Shown one piece after another: positions 25,478 to 35,300 of a stretch of 64,000 nucleotides of DNA. Under the pieces are notes generated by a model. That model had not been told where the DNA came from. It worked only from the letters and a program-made list of their open reading frames with translations, and made no database searches. The position numbers and the translations under genes were made by a program. The stretch comes from Eubacterium sp. (GTDB taxonomy: Bacteria; Bacillota; Clostridia; Lachnospirales; Lachnospiraceae), in assembly GCA_017430325.1 (NCBI GenBank), contig JAFRNE010000037.1, positions 62,001-126,000 of the forward strand, written 5' to 3'. How positions within the stretch are numbered: position 1 is the first letter of the stretch; every line of letters begins with the position of its first letter.

Positions 25478-27043
25478 TTACTTTGCTTCTTCCTCAAGGG
25501 ATGTTTTGCTGTGTACAACCACTGTTCTGTCGTAGCACTTGAAGAGCTCATCCATCTTCTCCTTAGAAGGCTTTGGAGTAACGATACTTACGATAGGAAC
25601 TATGATAAGTCCTGCGATCATTGTCAGAGCACCTGCATTGATCGGTGATGCAATGATAGGATGTCCAGCCTGTGAAGCAAATATATTTGCAAGTGTGAAG
25701 CCTACTCCTACGATGTAGCTTGCCCAAACAGAAGCCTTTGTGATCTTCTTTGAGTAGAGACCGTACATGAACGGTGCCAGGAAAGCTCCCGCAAGTGCGC
25801 CCCATGAAACGCCCATCAGCTGTGCAATGAATGTAGGTGGGTTGAATGCGATAACAACTGAAAGCACAACGAATACAACTACAAATACCTGCATAAGTCT
25901 AACCTGAGTCTTATCCTTCATCTCCTTACCTACAGTCGGCTTGATGAGGTCAAGTGTAAGTGTTGAGCTTGATGTAAGAACAAGTGATGAAAGTGTAGAC
26001 ATTGATGCTGAAAATACAAGTACGACTACGATACCGATAAGTATGTCAGGAAGTGTTGAAAGCATTGTAGGTACTACGTTATCGTATGCAACAGAACCGT
26101 CTGCATTGATGATTCCGGGCTCAGAACCGAAGAGACGTCCGAAACCTCCGAGGAAGTAGCATCCGCCTGCAACAACGATAGCGAAGAATGTAGAAACGAT
26201 GGTACCTGTCTTAATAGCCTTCTCGTCCTTAATAGCATAGAACTTGTGAACCATCTGAGGAAGTCCCCAGGTTCCGAGTGATGTAAGAACTACAACTCCG
26301 AGGAGATTCAGTGGGTCCGGTCCAAAGAAGCTTGCGAAGAGACCCTGACTTCCCTGAAGAGGTCCTGTTGTAACTGCTGATTCTACCGGGATATTTGACA
26401 GATCCTTTAATGCCTGAAGGAAGCCGCCCTTTCCTGAAAGCACTGCACCGATTACAGCGCAGATACCGATCAGCATGATGATACCCTGAATGAAATCGTT
26501 AAGAGCTGTTGCCATGTAACCACCGACAACAACGTAAACTCCTGTAAGAAGAGCCATTACGATGATGCAGACCTTATAATCAACATCGAAAGCCATTCCG
26601 AAAAGTCTTGAAAGGCCGTTATAAACGCCTGCTGTATATGGTACAAGGAATACGAAAGCGATGACTGAACCTGTGATCCTGAGTGCCTTGGAATCGAATC
26701 TCTTACCGAAATATTCCGGCATGGTTCTTGCATCCAGCGCCTGAGTCATGATCCTTGTTCTTCTACCGAGAACAAGCCATGCAAGAAGGCTTCCGATAAA
26801 TGCATTTCCAAGTCCGATCCAGGTTGATGAAAGGCCGTATTTCCATCCAAACTGTCCTGCGTATCCGATAAATACAACTGATGAGAAATAAGACGTACCG
26901 AATGCAAAAGCCGATATCCACGGTCCCACCGAACGTCCGCCGAGAACGTAGTCATTTACGTTTCTGGCTTTCTTTCTTGAATAGAATCCAACGCCGATCA
27001 TAACGCTGAAAAATACTACGAGTAACAAGATCTTTACTGCCAT
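25478..27043 (-). CDS. sodium:solute symporter (SSS family)
   Basis: A 521-residue integral membrane protein with about 13 helices. The N-terminal GVGFYSRKKARNVNDYVLGGRSVGPW, helices with SAFAFGTSYFSSV, and GGYMATALNDFIQGIIM near residue 180 are typical of the SSS family, as is the SASMSTLSSLVLTSSS region near residue 345. It imports a small organic solute with Na+; proline, pantothenate or another substrate cannot be separated from sequence. It stands alone: promoter at 27114-27142 (TTGACA-17-TATCAT), GGGAG before the ATG and a terminator just after the stop codon. Confidence 0.9.
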   Translation of the reverse strand: MAVKILLLVVFFSVMIGVGFYSRKKARNVNDYVLGGRSVGPWISAFAFGTSYFSSVVFIGYAGQFGWKYGLSSTWIGLGNAFIGSLLAWLVLGRRTRIMTQALDARTMPEYFGKRFDSKALRITGSVIAFVFLVPYTAGVYNGLSRLFGMAFDVDYKVCIIVMALLTGVYVVVGGYMATALNDFIQGIIMLIGICAVIGAVLSGKGGFLQALKDLSNIPVESAVTTGPLQGSQGLFASFFGPDPLNLLGVVVLTSLGTWGLPQMVHKFYAIKDEKAIKTGTIVSTFFAIVVAGGCYFLGGFGRLFGSEPGIINADGSVAYDNVVPTMLSTLPDILIGIVVVLVFSASMSTLSSLVLTSSSTLTLDLIKPTVGKEMKDKTQVRLMQVFVVVFVVLSVVIAFNPPTFIAQLMGVSWGALAGAFLAPFMYGLYSKKITKASVWASYIVGVGFTLANIFASQAGHPIIASPINAGALTMIAGLIIVPIVSIVTPKPSKEKMDELFKCYDRTVVVHSKTSLEEEAK

Positions 27044-27113
27044 TTTTTCATACTCCCTTACATTATTTTTCTCTGGCGCGGCGGCGCTTTACTGCGTTAA
27101 CGTGCCAAAGCAT

Positions 27114-27142
27114 ATGATATCTACTTCCGGGGAGTTTGTCAA
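27114..27142 (-). promoter_or_regulatory. sigma-70-type promoter of symporter gene
   Basis: Minus-strand TTGACA (27142-27137), 17 bases, TATCAT (27119-27114). The leader is about 65 bases. Confidence 0.75.
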
Positions 27143-27155
27143 CTGTTAATTTAAG

Positions 27156-27182
27156 AAGGGGATGGGCTATGCCCATCCCCTT
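27156..27182. terminator. 12-bp perfect hairpin after transglutaminase gene
   Basis: AAGGGGATGGGC, loop TAT, and its exact inverse. It lies 17 bases after the transglutaminase stop on the minus strand, with only a weak T-rich tail. Nearly the same 27 bases recur at 63781-63807. Confidence 0.6.
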
Positions 27183-27199
27183 GAGACCTTGTATATAAA

Positions 27200-29509
27200 T
27201 TATTTTGTTTTACTTAGAATTCTACGGATATCATCTTCAGTGATCTCATCGCCTCGGAATCTCACCCGGTAATAGACATCGAGGAGTTCCTTAAGATCTT
27301 CTTTCTCATACTTACCAACAGTATAATTCAAATAATTATAAAGCGATGAATTATTTAATCTAAGTTCTTTAATCTCATCAGCATTATCAATGCGTTTCTC
27401 AATATTGCGAAGTTGTATTTTCACTATCTCCTGCAGCTTGCGGGCTGGAGGAAGGTGACGGAAAATTATCTTCTTCACAGCGAGAGTTATGAGTACGAAG
27501 AGAGCCGCTGCAGCAATTATGATCACAAGATAACGAAGTATCAGCCGAAGGACTGCTGCGAATTCAGTCGTCTTCTTTTTATTATCGACTATTTCTTCTG
27601 TAGTCGTGATCAACACATCATCGTCCGATATGATGTCGTCCGGTTCATAGCTTGACTGGTTCATCTCAACACTGACTCCGGTCGGTTCGAAAGGTACCCA
27701 GCCGATTCCACTAATATAAGCTTCTACCCAGGCATGAGCATCACTGCTCATTACCGCGGTCGTTCTGTAATTGAAATGATAACCGCTGACATATCTTGAA
27801 GGAACCCCCGCTATTCTTAGCATTACAGCCATAGCAGAAGCATAGTGAACGCAGTAGCCCTTTTTTACTTCAAATAAAAATGCATCAACGAAATTATCAT
27901 AGCCGCGAAGATCGGTCTTCTTGTTGTATTTGCAATGCGAACGAAGATATGCCTCGATAGCGACAGCCTTATCGTAGGCGCTGCCAAGACCGTCGGTGAT
28001 GCTTTTAACAAGCTCCTCCATCCTCTCCGTAGCCATTGATGTATCAAGATAGCTGTCTATATCATATTCACCGCTGAACAGATAAGCTATATCATATTTC
28101 TGCTTGTCCGGAAGCGGTTTTCCGGAATTAACGGCATCGATGTATTCATCCCAGTACTCTGTACGCTCTTCCAGCATAAAATATCTGAAAGGATCAAATA
28201 ACGTGCCCAAACCGCTATGATCGCCTACCTTCACTGTCACATCATCCACATCTATCGAAACAGTTGTATTTTCACCTTCATCATCCTGTGATTCAGTTGA
28301 CTTTTTATCTGCATCACCATCGGACTCCCCTCCGGCTTCTATACTCAGCAATTGATACAGCTTATAAAAATAATCCTGAGCCTTTTCCTGTGGATATATC
28401 TCATTACCCTTTGCGTCCTCAGCTGCATGTAGAAGTTTCTCATAAACCGGACTGGTCCTGTCGATGACAAGATATTCAACTCTGTATTTAAAGCCTCCGG
28501 TCTTCTTCCCTTCAGATTCAACATTCAAAATAACTTCGATACCGATAACGTTCCCCGGGCAGATGATATCCTCTGTTTTCAGGAAAATATATTCAATTTC
28601 AGCAGACTCAAGCCTGATAAAGCTGCTCGCTTCCTCAGGAGTTATCCCTGCACTCATGAGTCCGTTGATAAGATAAAAAGCCCAGTCGAAATACGTAACC
28701 TCCTGTACTTCCTTATGCATCTGTCCCTTAGGAATGATAGTTGCAAAATGCGAACCCTCAAGGTAGATCGAACCGCCTCCGCTGTCTCTCTTAAAATTAA
28801 TCTCCTTGCGGTATTTTGTACTCAGGGCACCCTGGAGCTCACCGGTTCCTGAGTAGCCTGTAAACATTATTTCTTCCGGTTTTTTATTCCTTCTGTTGAA
28901 CTCTTCCTTATCAAATTCCGAAACTTTAGCGATCTTATTTATGAAGTTTTCCGCAAGAGTCCATTTTATCGGACCTTTTCCAACCGGAAGCAGCGCGGCA
29001 AGCATAAGTATCATAACCGGCATGATAAATACGTCCGCATTTTTTCTGACAAGTCTTCCAAGGGCATAAATACTTCCTACCACCAGAAGTCCAACCAGCA
29101 GTTTATTATCTGTACCGTTCACGCACCAGAATATATCATTTATCAGCATAAATATGGCAAAGCCAATTCTCTCCAGCAGCTTACTGAGTATGAAAAATAC
29201 AAACAGTGACACCAGGGGCACCGCTATATTTATGGTCAATACTCTGTCTCTATATATGATCATAAGAAGCGCTGCTGCCGCTGCGCAAACAGCCGGCACC
29301 CAGCCGGTCCTTCTGTAATGTGCCAGCATCAGGATGATGCCGCAGAAAAAGAAAAGATAGCAGCCGGTAAAGAAAGGAGTCATATCCTTTACGCCCAGAT
29401 TTTTGAGCATGAAAAAGCCCAGGAAGAATGTAAGGATCCCTCCCGGCAGCAAGAACGTGATCTTCTTCGACACTCTATCCTCTTCAGTTTTATTACTGTT
29501 GATCATCAT
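27200..29509 (-). CDS. membrane-anchored transglutaminase-like protein
   Basis: About 769 residues. The N-terminal quarter has about seven hydrophobic helices, an extracytoplasmic region follows, and then a transglutaminase-like core: GYCVHYASAMA (nucleophile Cys), DAHAWVEAY (His) and PFEPTG (Asp). A further membrane helix and a charged cytoplasmic C-terminus (DUF4129-like position) complete the TgpA-like layout. It is the third gene of a MoxR-DUF58-transglutaminase operon, a widespread set thought to act in envelope protein processing. The start is uncertain: the frame opens at a GTG at 29554, ATG 29509 overlaps the DUF58 gene by 17 bases, and a GTG at 29473 has the best ribosome binding site (GAGGA). 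Confidence 0.88.
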   Translation of the reverse strand: MMINSNKTEEDRVSKKITFLLPGGILTFFLGFFMLKNLGVKDMTPFFTGCYLFFFCGIILMLAHYRRTGWVPAVCAAAAALLMIIYRDRVLTINIAVPLVSLFVFFILSKLLERIGFAIFMLINDIFWCVNGTDNKLLVGLLVVGSIYALGRLVRKNADVFIMPVMILMLAALLPVGKGPIKWTLAENFINKIAKVSEFDKEEFNRRNKKPEEIMFTGYSGTGELQGALSTKYRKEINFKRDSGGGSIYLEGSHFATIIPKGQMHKEVQEVTYFDWAFYLINGLMSAGITPEEASSFIRLESAEIEYIFLKTEDIICPGNVIGIEVILNVESEGKKTGGFKYRVEYLVIDRTSPVYEKLLHAAEDAKGNEIYPQEKAQDYFYKLYQLLSIEAGGESDGDADKKSTESQDDEGENTTVSIDVDDVTVKVGDHSGLGTLFDPFRYFMLEERTEYWDEYIDAVNSGKPLPDKQKYDIAYLFSGEYDIDSYLDTSMATERMEELVKSITDGLGSAYDKAVAIEAYLRSHCKYNKKTDLRGYDNFVDAFLFEVKKGYCVHYASAMAVMLRIAGVPSRYVSGYHFNYRTTAVMSSDAHAWVEAYISGIGWVPFEPTGVSVEMNQSSYEPDDIISDDDVLITTTEEIVDNKKKTTEFAAVLRLILRYLVIIIAAAALFVLITLAVKKIIFRHLPPARKLQEIVKIQLRNIEKRIDNADEIKELRLNNSSLYNYLNYTVGKYEKEDLKELLDVYYRVRFRGDEITEDDIRRILSKTK

Positions 29510-30578
29510 AGGCTTTCTTAAATACGCATCCGTCTTCCTTATAGACAATAGCACTCACAAAACTACCTGCAGCCGCTTCAAGTATTTCCTCCTCGTGGCC
29601 TGCCGCGGTCTTCTGACCAACTCTGTCAGGCACCTCACCGTAGAACTTCCTGAAGCTTACCGGACTGTCTATCAGATAAGACTGGACTCCGGCATTATAG
29701 TAATAAATAATACATGGCTTGTTGACCATTCCAAAATAGTTTCCTACCGAAACCATATACTCGAGATAGCGGTCTCTCTGCTTCATCATTTCCAGCGAAC
29801 CATCCAGAGCTTCGGTGACAGCCGCTATGCAAAGTATGTCGATCTCCTGCTTCTCCGGAATCCTGACATACAACTCGTCGGTTCTGGCATAATTCTTCCA
29901 ATGTATATCCGAAATCCGGTCGCCCGGGATGTATTTTCTGATATCATTTCCGAGATTTTCTTCAGGCGAATTGATATCGAAGAGTTTTCCGCCCTTCTTA
30001 AGCTCATTCAACCTGCGGATCTCATTATCTGAAAGTGTTTTGATGAGCGGAAGCACGCTGATCCTTACAGGCAGATGGGTCTTAAACTTAAATGTGATGA
30101 TACCGAACATATCCTGCAGCGAATATGCCGTAATTCCCACATCATAGCTTCCCGCATAATTCACCATGATAGATGTCTCTATCTCTTTTCTTTCCTTCGA
30201 AATAAGACTGAAGCTCTCCCCGGTAAAATCATCCGTGAAGCTCATAAGTCTGTCATCATAATAGAATCTCAGTCCGCCGATTGGAAGAAATCCTCTGTTT
30301 TCCACCATGAAAGAATATTTTTCGGCGGTATCCTTCTTAAACAGTTTATGCTCCGTCTCCTGAAAGAAGTTAAGCGCTATGGAGGAATAGATCATATAGA
30401 GGAAAGACACAGGAAGGTATAATAAAAGAACATAAAATACTATGTAAGAAAAGGCGCCTCCGCGTAAGCTTACATTTACCGTTGCTGCAATAAGAAGCAG
30501 CAGGTAAATGTATAATGGCAGTCTTTTCATGTTAAATATTTTATGTTCTGTATTATTCTTCATGTTTGAAATATTCAT
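29493..30578 (-). CDS. DUF58 domain protein
   Basis: A 361-residue protein with two hydrophobic segments near the N-terminus (about residues 20-65), a beta-rich middle and the DUF58 signature YIPGDRISDIHWKNYAR near residue 215-231, then a vWA-like end (DILCIAAVTEAL). DUF58 proteins are encoded with MoxR ATPases and transglutaminase-like proteins and are thought to be their membrane partner; the exact function is unknown. It lies 31 bases after the MoxR gene and overlaps the transglutaminase gene, indicating one operon. Confidence 0.92.
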   Translation of the reverse strand: MNISNMKNNTEHKIFNMKRLPLYIYLLLLIAATVNVSLRGGAFSYIVFYVLLLYLPVSFLYMIYSSIALNFFQETEHKLFKKDTAEKYSFMVENRGFLPIGGLRFYYDDRLMSFTDDFTGESFSLISKERKEIETSIMVNYAGSYDVGITAYSLQDMFGIITFKFKTHLPVRISVLPLIKTLSDNEIRRLNELKKGGKLFDINSPEENLGNDIRKYIPGDRISDIHWKNYARTDELYVRIPEKQEIDILCIAAVTEALDGSLEMMKQRDRYLEYMVSVGNYFGMVNKPCIIYYYNAGVQSYLIDSPVSFRKFYGEVPDRVGQKTAAGHEEEILEAAAGSFVSAIVYKEDGCVFKKAYDDQQ

Positions 30579-30609
30579 TTATCTTAGTTGATCAAAATAA
30601 ACCGATCAT

Positions 30610-31539
30610 TTATTTCGGTCTCTTAACATTCTCGATAAGAGCATTTATTATCTGCTCCGGAGTATACTTATTCATCTTTGACTGGGTTGTCAGCACCAGT
30701 CTGTGCGGAAGAGTAACCTTAACCATAGCGATCACGTCCTCAGGTATAACATAGTCCCTTCCGGCAACCAGAGCCGCTGCTCTCGATGCAGCCAGAAGAT
30801 CAAGTCCGGCTCTCGGAGACAGACCATACTCGAGATTATCATTTTTACGCGATGAGTCCACGATTGAAAGTGCGTACTGTATTATCTCATCCGTCATGGT
30901 AACCTTAGCAGCCTCTTCGCGAAGCTTTAAAATATCAGCTGCCGAAGCAACCGCTGTCAGCTCCTCAGTAAATACACCTGAGAGAAAGCTCTTCGCCATC
31001 ACCATCTGCATTTCCATGTTAGGATAACCGATGGACAGCTTCATCATAAAGCGGTCCAGCTCAGCCTCAGGAAGTGTGTAGGTTCCGATCTGCTCAACAG
31101 GGTTTTCCGTTGCAATGACCATAAAGAGCTCCGGAAGAGGATAGGTGGTACCGTCTATAGTTACCTGACGCTCTTCCATCGCCTCAAGGAGAGCCGACTG
31201 AGTCTTCGGAGGTGTTCTGTTGATCTCATCAGCAAGGATGATCTCGTTATGAACAGGTCCCTTTACAACCCTGAATTCAGCCTTTCCGGCATCATAGATC
31301 GTTGTTCCTGTTATATCCGTAGGAAGCGTGTCCGGTGTGAACTGTATTCTCGAGAAGCCTGCATCCACAGATCTTGCAAGAGCCTTCGCGAAGGTGGTCT
31401 TGCCGACTCCCGGCACGTCCTCCAGAAGAACATGTCCGCCTGCAAGCATCGCGATAAGGACATTATCTATCACCGAATCCTTACCAACGAATCTCTTTTT
31501 TATATTATCTCGTATGTTGCTTATGATATCCTGAGACAT
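30610..31539 (-). CDS. MoxR-family AAA+ ATPase
   Basis: A 309-residue AAA_3 ATPase. Walker A is LEDVPGVGKTTFAKAL (about residues 36-51), Walker B and the following loop are IILADEINRTPPKTQSA (about 96-112), sensor and arginine-finger regions (EAELDRFMMKL) are present, and a C-terminal lid contains GLSPRAGLDLL. MoxR ATPases act as chaperone-like remodelers with DUF58/vWA partners. It is first in the operon with the DUF58 and transglutaminase-like genes. Confidence 0.94.
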   Translation of the reverse strand: MSQDIISNIRDNIKKRFVGKDSVIDNVLIAMLAGGHVLLEDVPGVGKTTFAKALARSVDAGFSRIQFTPDTLPTDITGTTIYDAGKAEFRVVKGPVHNEIILADEINRTPPKTQSALLEAMEERQVTIDGTTYPLPELFMVIATENPVEQIGTYTLPEAELDRFMMKLSIGYPNMEMQMVMAKSFLSGVFTEELTAVASAADILKLREEAAKVTMTDEIIQYALSIVDSSRKNDNLEYGLSPRAGLDLLAASRAAALVAGRDYVIPEDVIAMVKVTLPHRLVLTTQSKMNKYTPEQIINALIENVKRPK

Positions 31540-31624
31540 TTTTATATTCCTTGTTTTTTATATAACCGTTTTTATACTGCGGTGCCGACTCGCAATCCGC
31601 TGCGCGTCTTGCTCGTGGCCGCTC

Positions 31625-33109
31625 TTACTGGTGATACATCTTATTTGTCTGGTATTTTGGTTCGCAGGTGAGGTTTACACCCAGCTTAGAAAATACATTT
31701 TCATCTATTCCCGAAAGGATAACCGATGAATGTGCCTCACAGCCGCGAAGCTTGTCAAGCTGCGCAAGTGCAAGACGTGCATTTTCGTCATTCTCAGCAC
31801 ACATTGTAAGTGCGATAAGCACCTCATTGATGTGCATGAGCGGATTGTGGTCACCCAGATGATGAACCTTCAGATGCTGAATAGGCTCGATCACCGAAGG
31901 TGCAAGGAGGATAACCTCATCCTTAAGGCCTGCAAGGTATTTAAGTGCATTCAGGAGCATAGCTGATGAAGCACCGAGAAGGTTTGTTGTCTTTCCGCTT
32001 ATTACAGCACCGTCATCAAGCTCGATAGCTGCTGCAGGAAGTCCTGTAAGCTCAGCCTTAACATTAGCTGCTGTAGCGCACTTTCTGCTCTCAAGACCGA
32101 TTCCTGCCTGCTGCATGATGGTCTCGATCCTGCTTACTATCTCCGGACGTCCGGCACCCTTTCTGAGTGCGCAGCTCTCCTTGTAATATCTTCTGATTAT
32201 CTCCTGATTTCCTGCATCCTTAGTAACCTCGTCGTCTGAAATACAGTTACCTGCCATATTTACGCCCATATCTGTAGGTGACTTATATGGCGAGTCGCCG
32301 TAGATCCTCTTGAACATGGCATTCAGAACAGGAAATACTTCTATATCTCTGTTGTAATTTACTGTCGTAACTCCGTAAGCCTCAAGGTGGTACGGATCGA
32401 TCTCATTTATATCGCTGAGGTCTGCTGTAGCAGCCTCGTAAGCAAGATTTACAGGGTGATTGAGCGGGATATTCCAGATAGGGAAGGTCTCGAACTTAGC
32501 ATATCCGGCCTTAACTCCCAGCTGGTTCTCCTTGTAAAGCTGTGACAGACATACTGCCATCTTTCCGCTTCCCGGACCAGGTGCAGTAACAACCACCAGC
32601 GGCTTCTCTGTTTCGATATAATCATTCTTTCCAAAACCGTCATCACTAATAATGAGTGGTATGTTGTTTGGATAACCGTTGATAGGATAATGTCTGTACA
32701 CCTTCATACCAAGGCTCTCAAGTCTCTTCTGGTATTTGATAGCTCTCTCCTGGCCGTTGAAACGCGTAAGTACAACGCTTCCTACAAAGAGTCCGTAGCC
32801 TCTGAAGGCATCGATCAGACGAAGCACGTCTATATCATAGGTTATACCCAGATCTCCTCTGACTTTATTCTTCTCAATATCATTTGCATTTATGACAATG
32901 ACGATCTCCGCATCATCCTTAAGCTGGGTAAGCATCCTGATCTTACTGTCCGGTGCAAAGCCCGGAAGAACTCTTGACGCATGGTAATCGTCAAACAGCT
33001 TTCCGCCGAATTCCATGTAAAGCTTTCCGCCGAAATTCGAGATCCTTTCCCTGATCTTCTCTGACTGCATTGAGAGATATTTGTCATTGTCAAATCCTAT
33101 CCTGCTCAT
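31625..33109 (-). CDS. DUF1846 family protein (UPF0371)
   Basis: A 494-residue cytoplasmic protein matching the DUF1846/UPF0371 family along its length. Recognisable segments are MSRIGFDNDKYLSMQSEKI at the N-terminus, VTAPGPGSGKMAVCLSQLY near residue 175 (a P-loop-like turn), and the C-terminal region LKVHHLGDHNPLMHINEVL. The family is widespread in Bacillota; its function is not established. It is preceded by the FHA-ParA-like gene with a 98-base gap that contains a short GC-rich hairpin (GGCTGC/GCAGCC), and is probably a separate unit. Confidence 0.9.
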   Translation of the reverse strand: MSRIGFDNDKYLSMQSEKIRERISNFGGKLYMEFGGKLFDDYHASRVLPGFAPDSKIRMLTQLKDDAEIVIVINANDIEKNKVRGDLGITYDIDVLRLIDAFRGYGLFVGSVVLTRFNGQERAIKYQKRLESLGMKVYRHYPINGYPNNIPLIISDDGFGKNDYIETEKPLVVVTAPGPGSGKMAVCLSQLYKENQLGVKAGYAKFETFPIWNIPLNHPVNLAYEAATADLSDINEIDPYHLEAYGVTTVNYNRDIEVFPVLNAMFKRIYGDSPYKSPTDMGVNMAGNCISDDEVTKDAGNQEIIRRYYKESCALRKGAGRPEIVSRIETIMQQAGIGLESRKCATAANVKAELTGLPAAAIELDDGAVISGKTTNLLGASSAMLLNALKYLAGLKDEVILLAPSVIEPIQHLKVHHLGDHNPLMHINEVLIALTMCAENDENARLALAQLDKLRGCEAHSSVILSGIDENVFSKLGVNLTCEPKYQTNKMYHQ

Positions 33110-33207
33110 TTTTTCTTTTTTCTCCTGTATTTAAAATATCAAAATATAAACGTTTTTACGGCTGCTAAGAGGCAGCCTTATCCGGATCCACGCTCCGGCC
33201 TTTCTCA

Positions 33208-35163
33208 TTATACAACCACTCTCGCGGCAATATTTTTCATACTCTCAGATGTCGCAATGTCGGCAATCTTAAGTCCATCATAATTCTTAAAATGCTCAAC
33301 ACTGACTGCGATCTCGATACCTCCGAAGGCACCGTCGTCAGCTATCGCATCATATTCGTATTCAATCCTGTCGTTGCAGATATAGGTGCATTTATTTGCT
33401 GCGATAACAGTAGCAAGCTCTGCAAACTGCTTGGTTGCTCTGTATGTCTTCTTATCCTGCTTTGTAACAACAAGTATCTGATCACTGTGCTCGATAAGCC
33501 ATCTGTTCAGACTGTTCAGCGCCGGTGCTGTATCAACGATAACTATATCGTATCTGTCCGAAACCATGGTCTGGCTTATGATCTCGATGTATTTACTGTT
33601 TGTAACACCTGCATCTGCGGAAATACTGCTTCTCCTTACCTCCGGAAGGAATTCAAAAACCTCCCTCTTGATATAACGGCGAAGCTCTCTGTAATCCTTG
33701 ACCGCGGCTATCTTATCATCCTCGATATAGCCATCATAGCTGAGGAGATTTCCAAAGGTCTGATAAGCTGTCGTATTCAGGTAAAATACCTTTTTGCCCG
33801 ACTCCGCAAGTATCCTGCTTACCGCAAGGGCCACTGTTGACTTACCGGTTCCTCCCGAAGCCGAATAAACAACCAGAAGTCTTGCCGGGTTACCTGAAGC
33901 AAGTATAGCGTCCGCTACCTGCTCAGCACTTGCTTTATTTACTGCTGTGATACCATATGACATCGGATCAACGCCGCCCATATTACTTCCCGGTACCGGC
34001 ATTCCGCCCGGCGCAGCCGTTCCTGCATCCGGTGTATTTACAGCTGGCTGAGGCCTGTTAACCCTAGGCCTGTCATTATCCGAATCACTGCGCAGTTTCT
34101 TGAGAAGTCCGCTTTCCTTAACGCGGTCAACAGCTTCCTTGACCTGAGCTCTGGCAGCCGCTTCCTCAAGGACAACGTCTGTCGGGAACTTTATGATAAA
34201 ATCACATTTACCTATTCTGATGGTATCATTATCGGAAATAAACCTGGCCTCTCCGCCGCTGAGTCGCGCACCGTTTACAAAGGTTCCGTTTGCGCTTCCG
34301 AGATCTATTACCGCAATCTTATTTCCAACCTGAGATATCTTACAATGGATACGGCTTACTGACTGATCCGAAACAACTCCGTCAACAACGTCGCTGCTTC
34401 GTCCGATGACGAAATTGTCATTACTTACAACGATCTCACCTATCCTGCCGTTCAGATGAGTAAGTGTTATGGCCGGCATAGACCTCGCCGCAAGATATCC
34501 GGTGTGGCCCGGAGTATCCTTCTTACTCTGCATCATAAGGTGGCCTGTATCTCTAATCTCAGAGATTGAAACCCTGCCCTTCGCCTCCTCATCCTCCTGA
34601 ACGGAAGCGCTGAGTTTTTCATAGATCTCATCAATAGTTCTGTCATCATCGGAAAGTATCTCAACGATACGACCGGTCTTATCTGACTGCAGATTCGGAA
34701 GATTCTTGAAGAGATTCGTAAATATATCTCTTACCTCTTTCTCATATCTTCTCTCATCCACCGGTATCTTGTTTACGACAGGTACATATACGGCCTGGAT
34801 CTTTCTGGTCACAGGGTCGATAAATATTTTTGTAGGCGCTGCTACGATATTTTCCTCTTTGAGTATCTCATCCTTCTTCGCAGCGATCAGTATTCCGATA
34901 AATTCCTTAACTATCTCTGTAAAACGCTCAAAGCTGAGCTCCTGAAGTATGGAAGCGACATTCTTATGATCCGTCGAAACATAGTAAAGTGCATTCTGAC
35001 CATTGATATTTCCATACATGACCTTGACGAAGGATTCATCATTCTTCTCCGTCAGATAATTATATTCATCAGCCGCAATGTCGTTCGGATCGTTCAAAAT
35101 ATAAACAAAATCCTTGCCTGCAGCCTGTTCTGTTACAGTTCCGTCTGTTAAAAATGGATTCAC
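33208..35163 (-). CDS. FHA domain fused to ParA/CpaE-like ATPase
   Basis: A 651-residue protein starting at GTG (AAGGAAGGG five bases upstream). Residues 1-190 form a DUF6382-like N-terminal region. About residues 235-315 hold a forkhead-associated domain: FVIGRSSDVVDG, VSRIHCKI and LGSANGTFVNG carry the phosphothreonine-binding Arg, Ser, His and Asn. A Pro/Ala-rich linker leads to a P-loop NTPase from about residue 420 with VYSASGGTGKSTVAL; the extra lysine of the ParA-type deviant Walker A motif is replaced by serine, closer to CpaE. Later DIVIVDTAPAL fits Walker B. CpaE-like proteins locate pilus machinery, and FHA domains read Ser/Thr kinase signals. Own promoter at 35244-35272. Role inferred only. 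Confidence 0.85.
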   Translation of the reverse strand: MNPFLTDGTVTEQAAGKDFVYILNDPNDIAADEYNYLTEKNDESFVKVMYGNINGQNALYYVSTDHKNVASILQELSFERFTEIVKEFIGILIAAKKDEILKEENIVAAPTKIFIDPVTRKIQAVYVPVVNKIPVDERRYEKEVRDIFTNLFKNLPNLQSDKTGRIVEILSDDDRTIDEIYEKLSASVQEDEEAKGRVSISEIRDTGHLMMQSKKDTPGHTGYLAARSMPAITLTHLNGRIGEIVVSNDNFVIGRSSDVVDGVVSDQSVSRIHCKISQVGNKIAVIDLGSANGTFVNGARLSGGEARFISDNDTIRIGKCDFIIKFPTDVVLEEAAARAQVKEAVDRVKESGLLKKLRSDSDNDRPRVNRPQPAVNTPDAGTAAPGGMPVPGSNMGGVDPMSYGITAVNKASAEQVADAILASGNPARLLVVYSASGGTGKSTVALAVSRILAESGKKVFYLNTTAYQTFGNLLSYDGYIEDDKIAAVKDYRELRRYIKREVFEFLPEVRRSSISADAGVTNSKYIEIISQTMVSDRYDIVIVDTAPALNSLNRWLIEHSDQILVVTKQDKKTYRATKQFAELATVIAANKCTYICNDRIEYEYDAIADDGAFGGIEIAVSVEHFKNYDGLKIADIATSESMKNIAARVVV

Positions 35164-35202
35164 GGCAGCCCTTCCTTTCTCTGATTTTTCTATATATTTA
35201 CA

Positions 35203-35219
35203 CAGCCTCAGTGAGGCTT
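35203..35219 (-). promoter_or_regulatory. leader hairpin of FHA-ParA gene
   Basis: AGCCTCA, one base, and the exact inverse TGAGGCT form a 7-bp hairpin in the leader, about 40 bases before the GTG start. It may stabilise the mRNA; no T run follows. Confidence 0.35.
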
Positions 35220-35243
35220 TCCGTTCAAAATAAAAACATAAAA

Positions 35244-35272
35244 ATTATAGCATTTTTCATGTCCGAATACAA
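35244..35272 (-). promoter_or_regulatory. sigma-70-type promoter of FHA-ParA gene
   Basis: Minus-strand TTGTAT (35272-35267), 17 bases, TATAAT (35249-35244). The predicted leader is about 75 bases. Confidence 0.7.
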
Positions 35273-35300
35273 GCGGGTTATATGACACATAAAGCCAATT

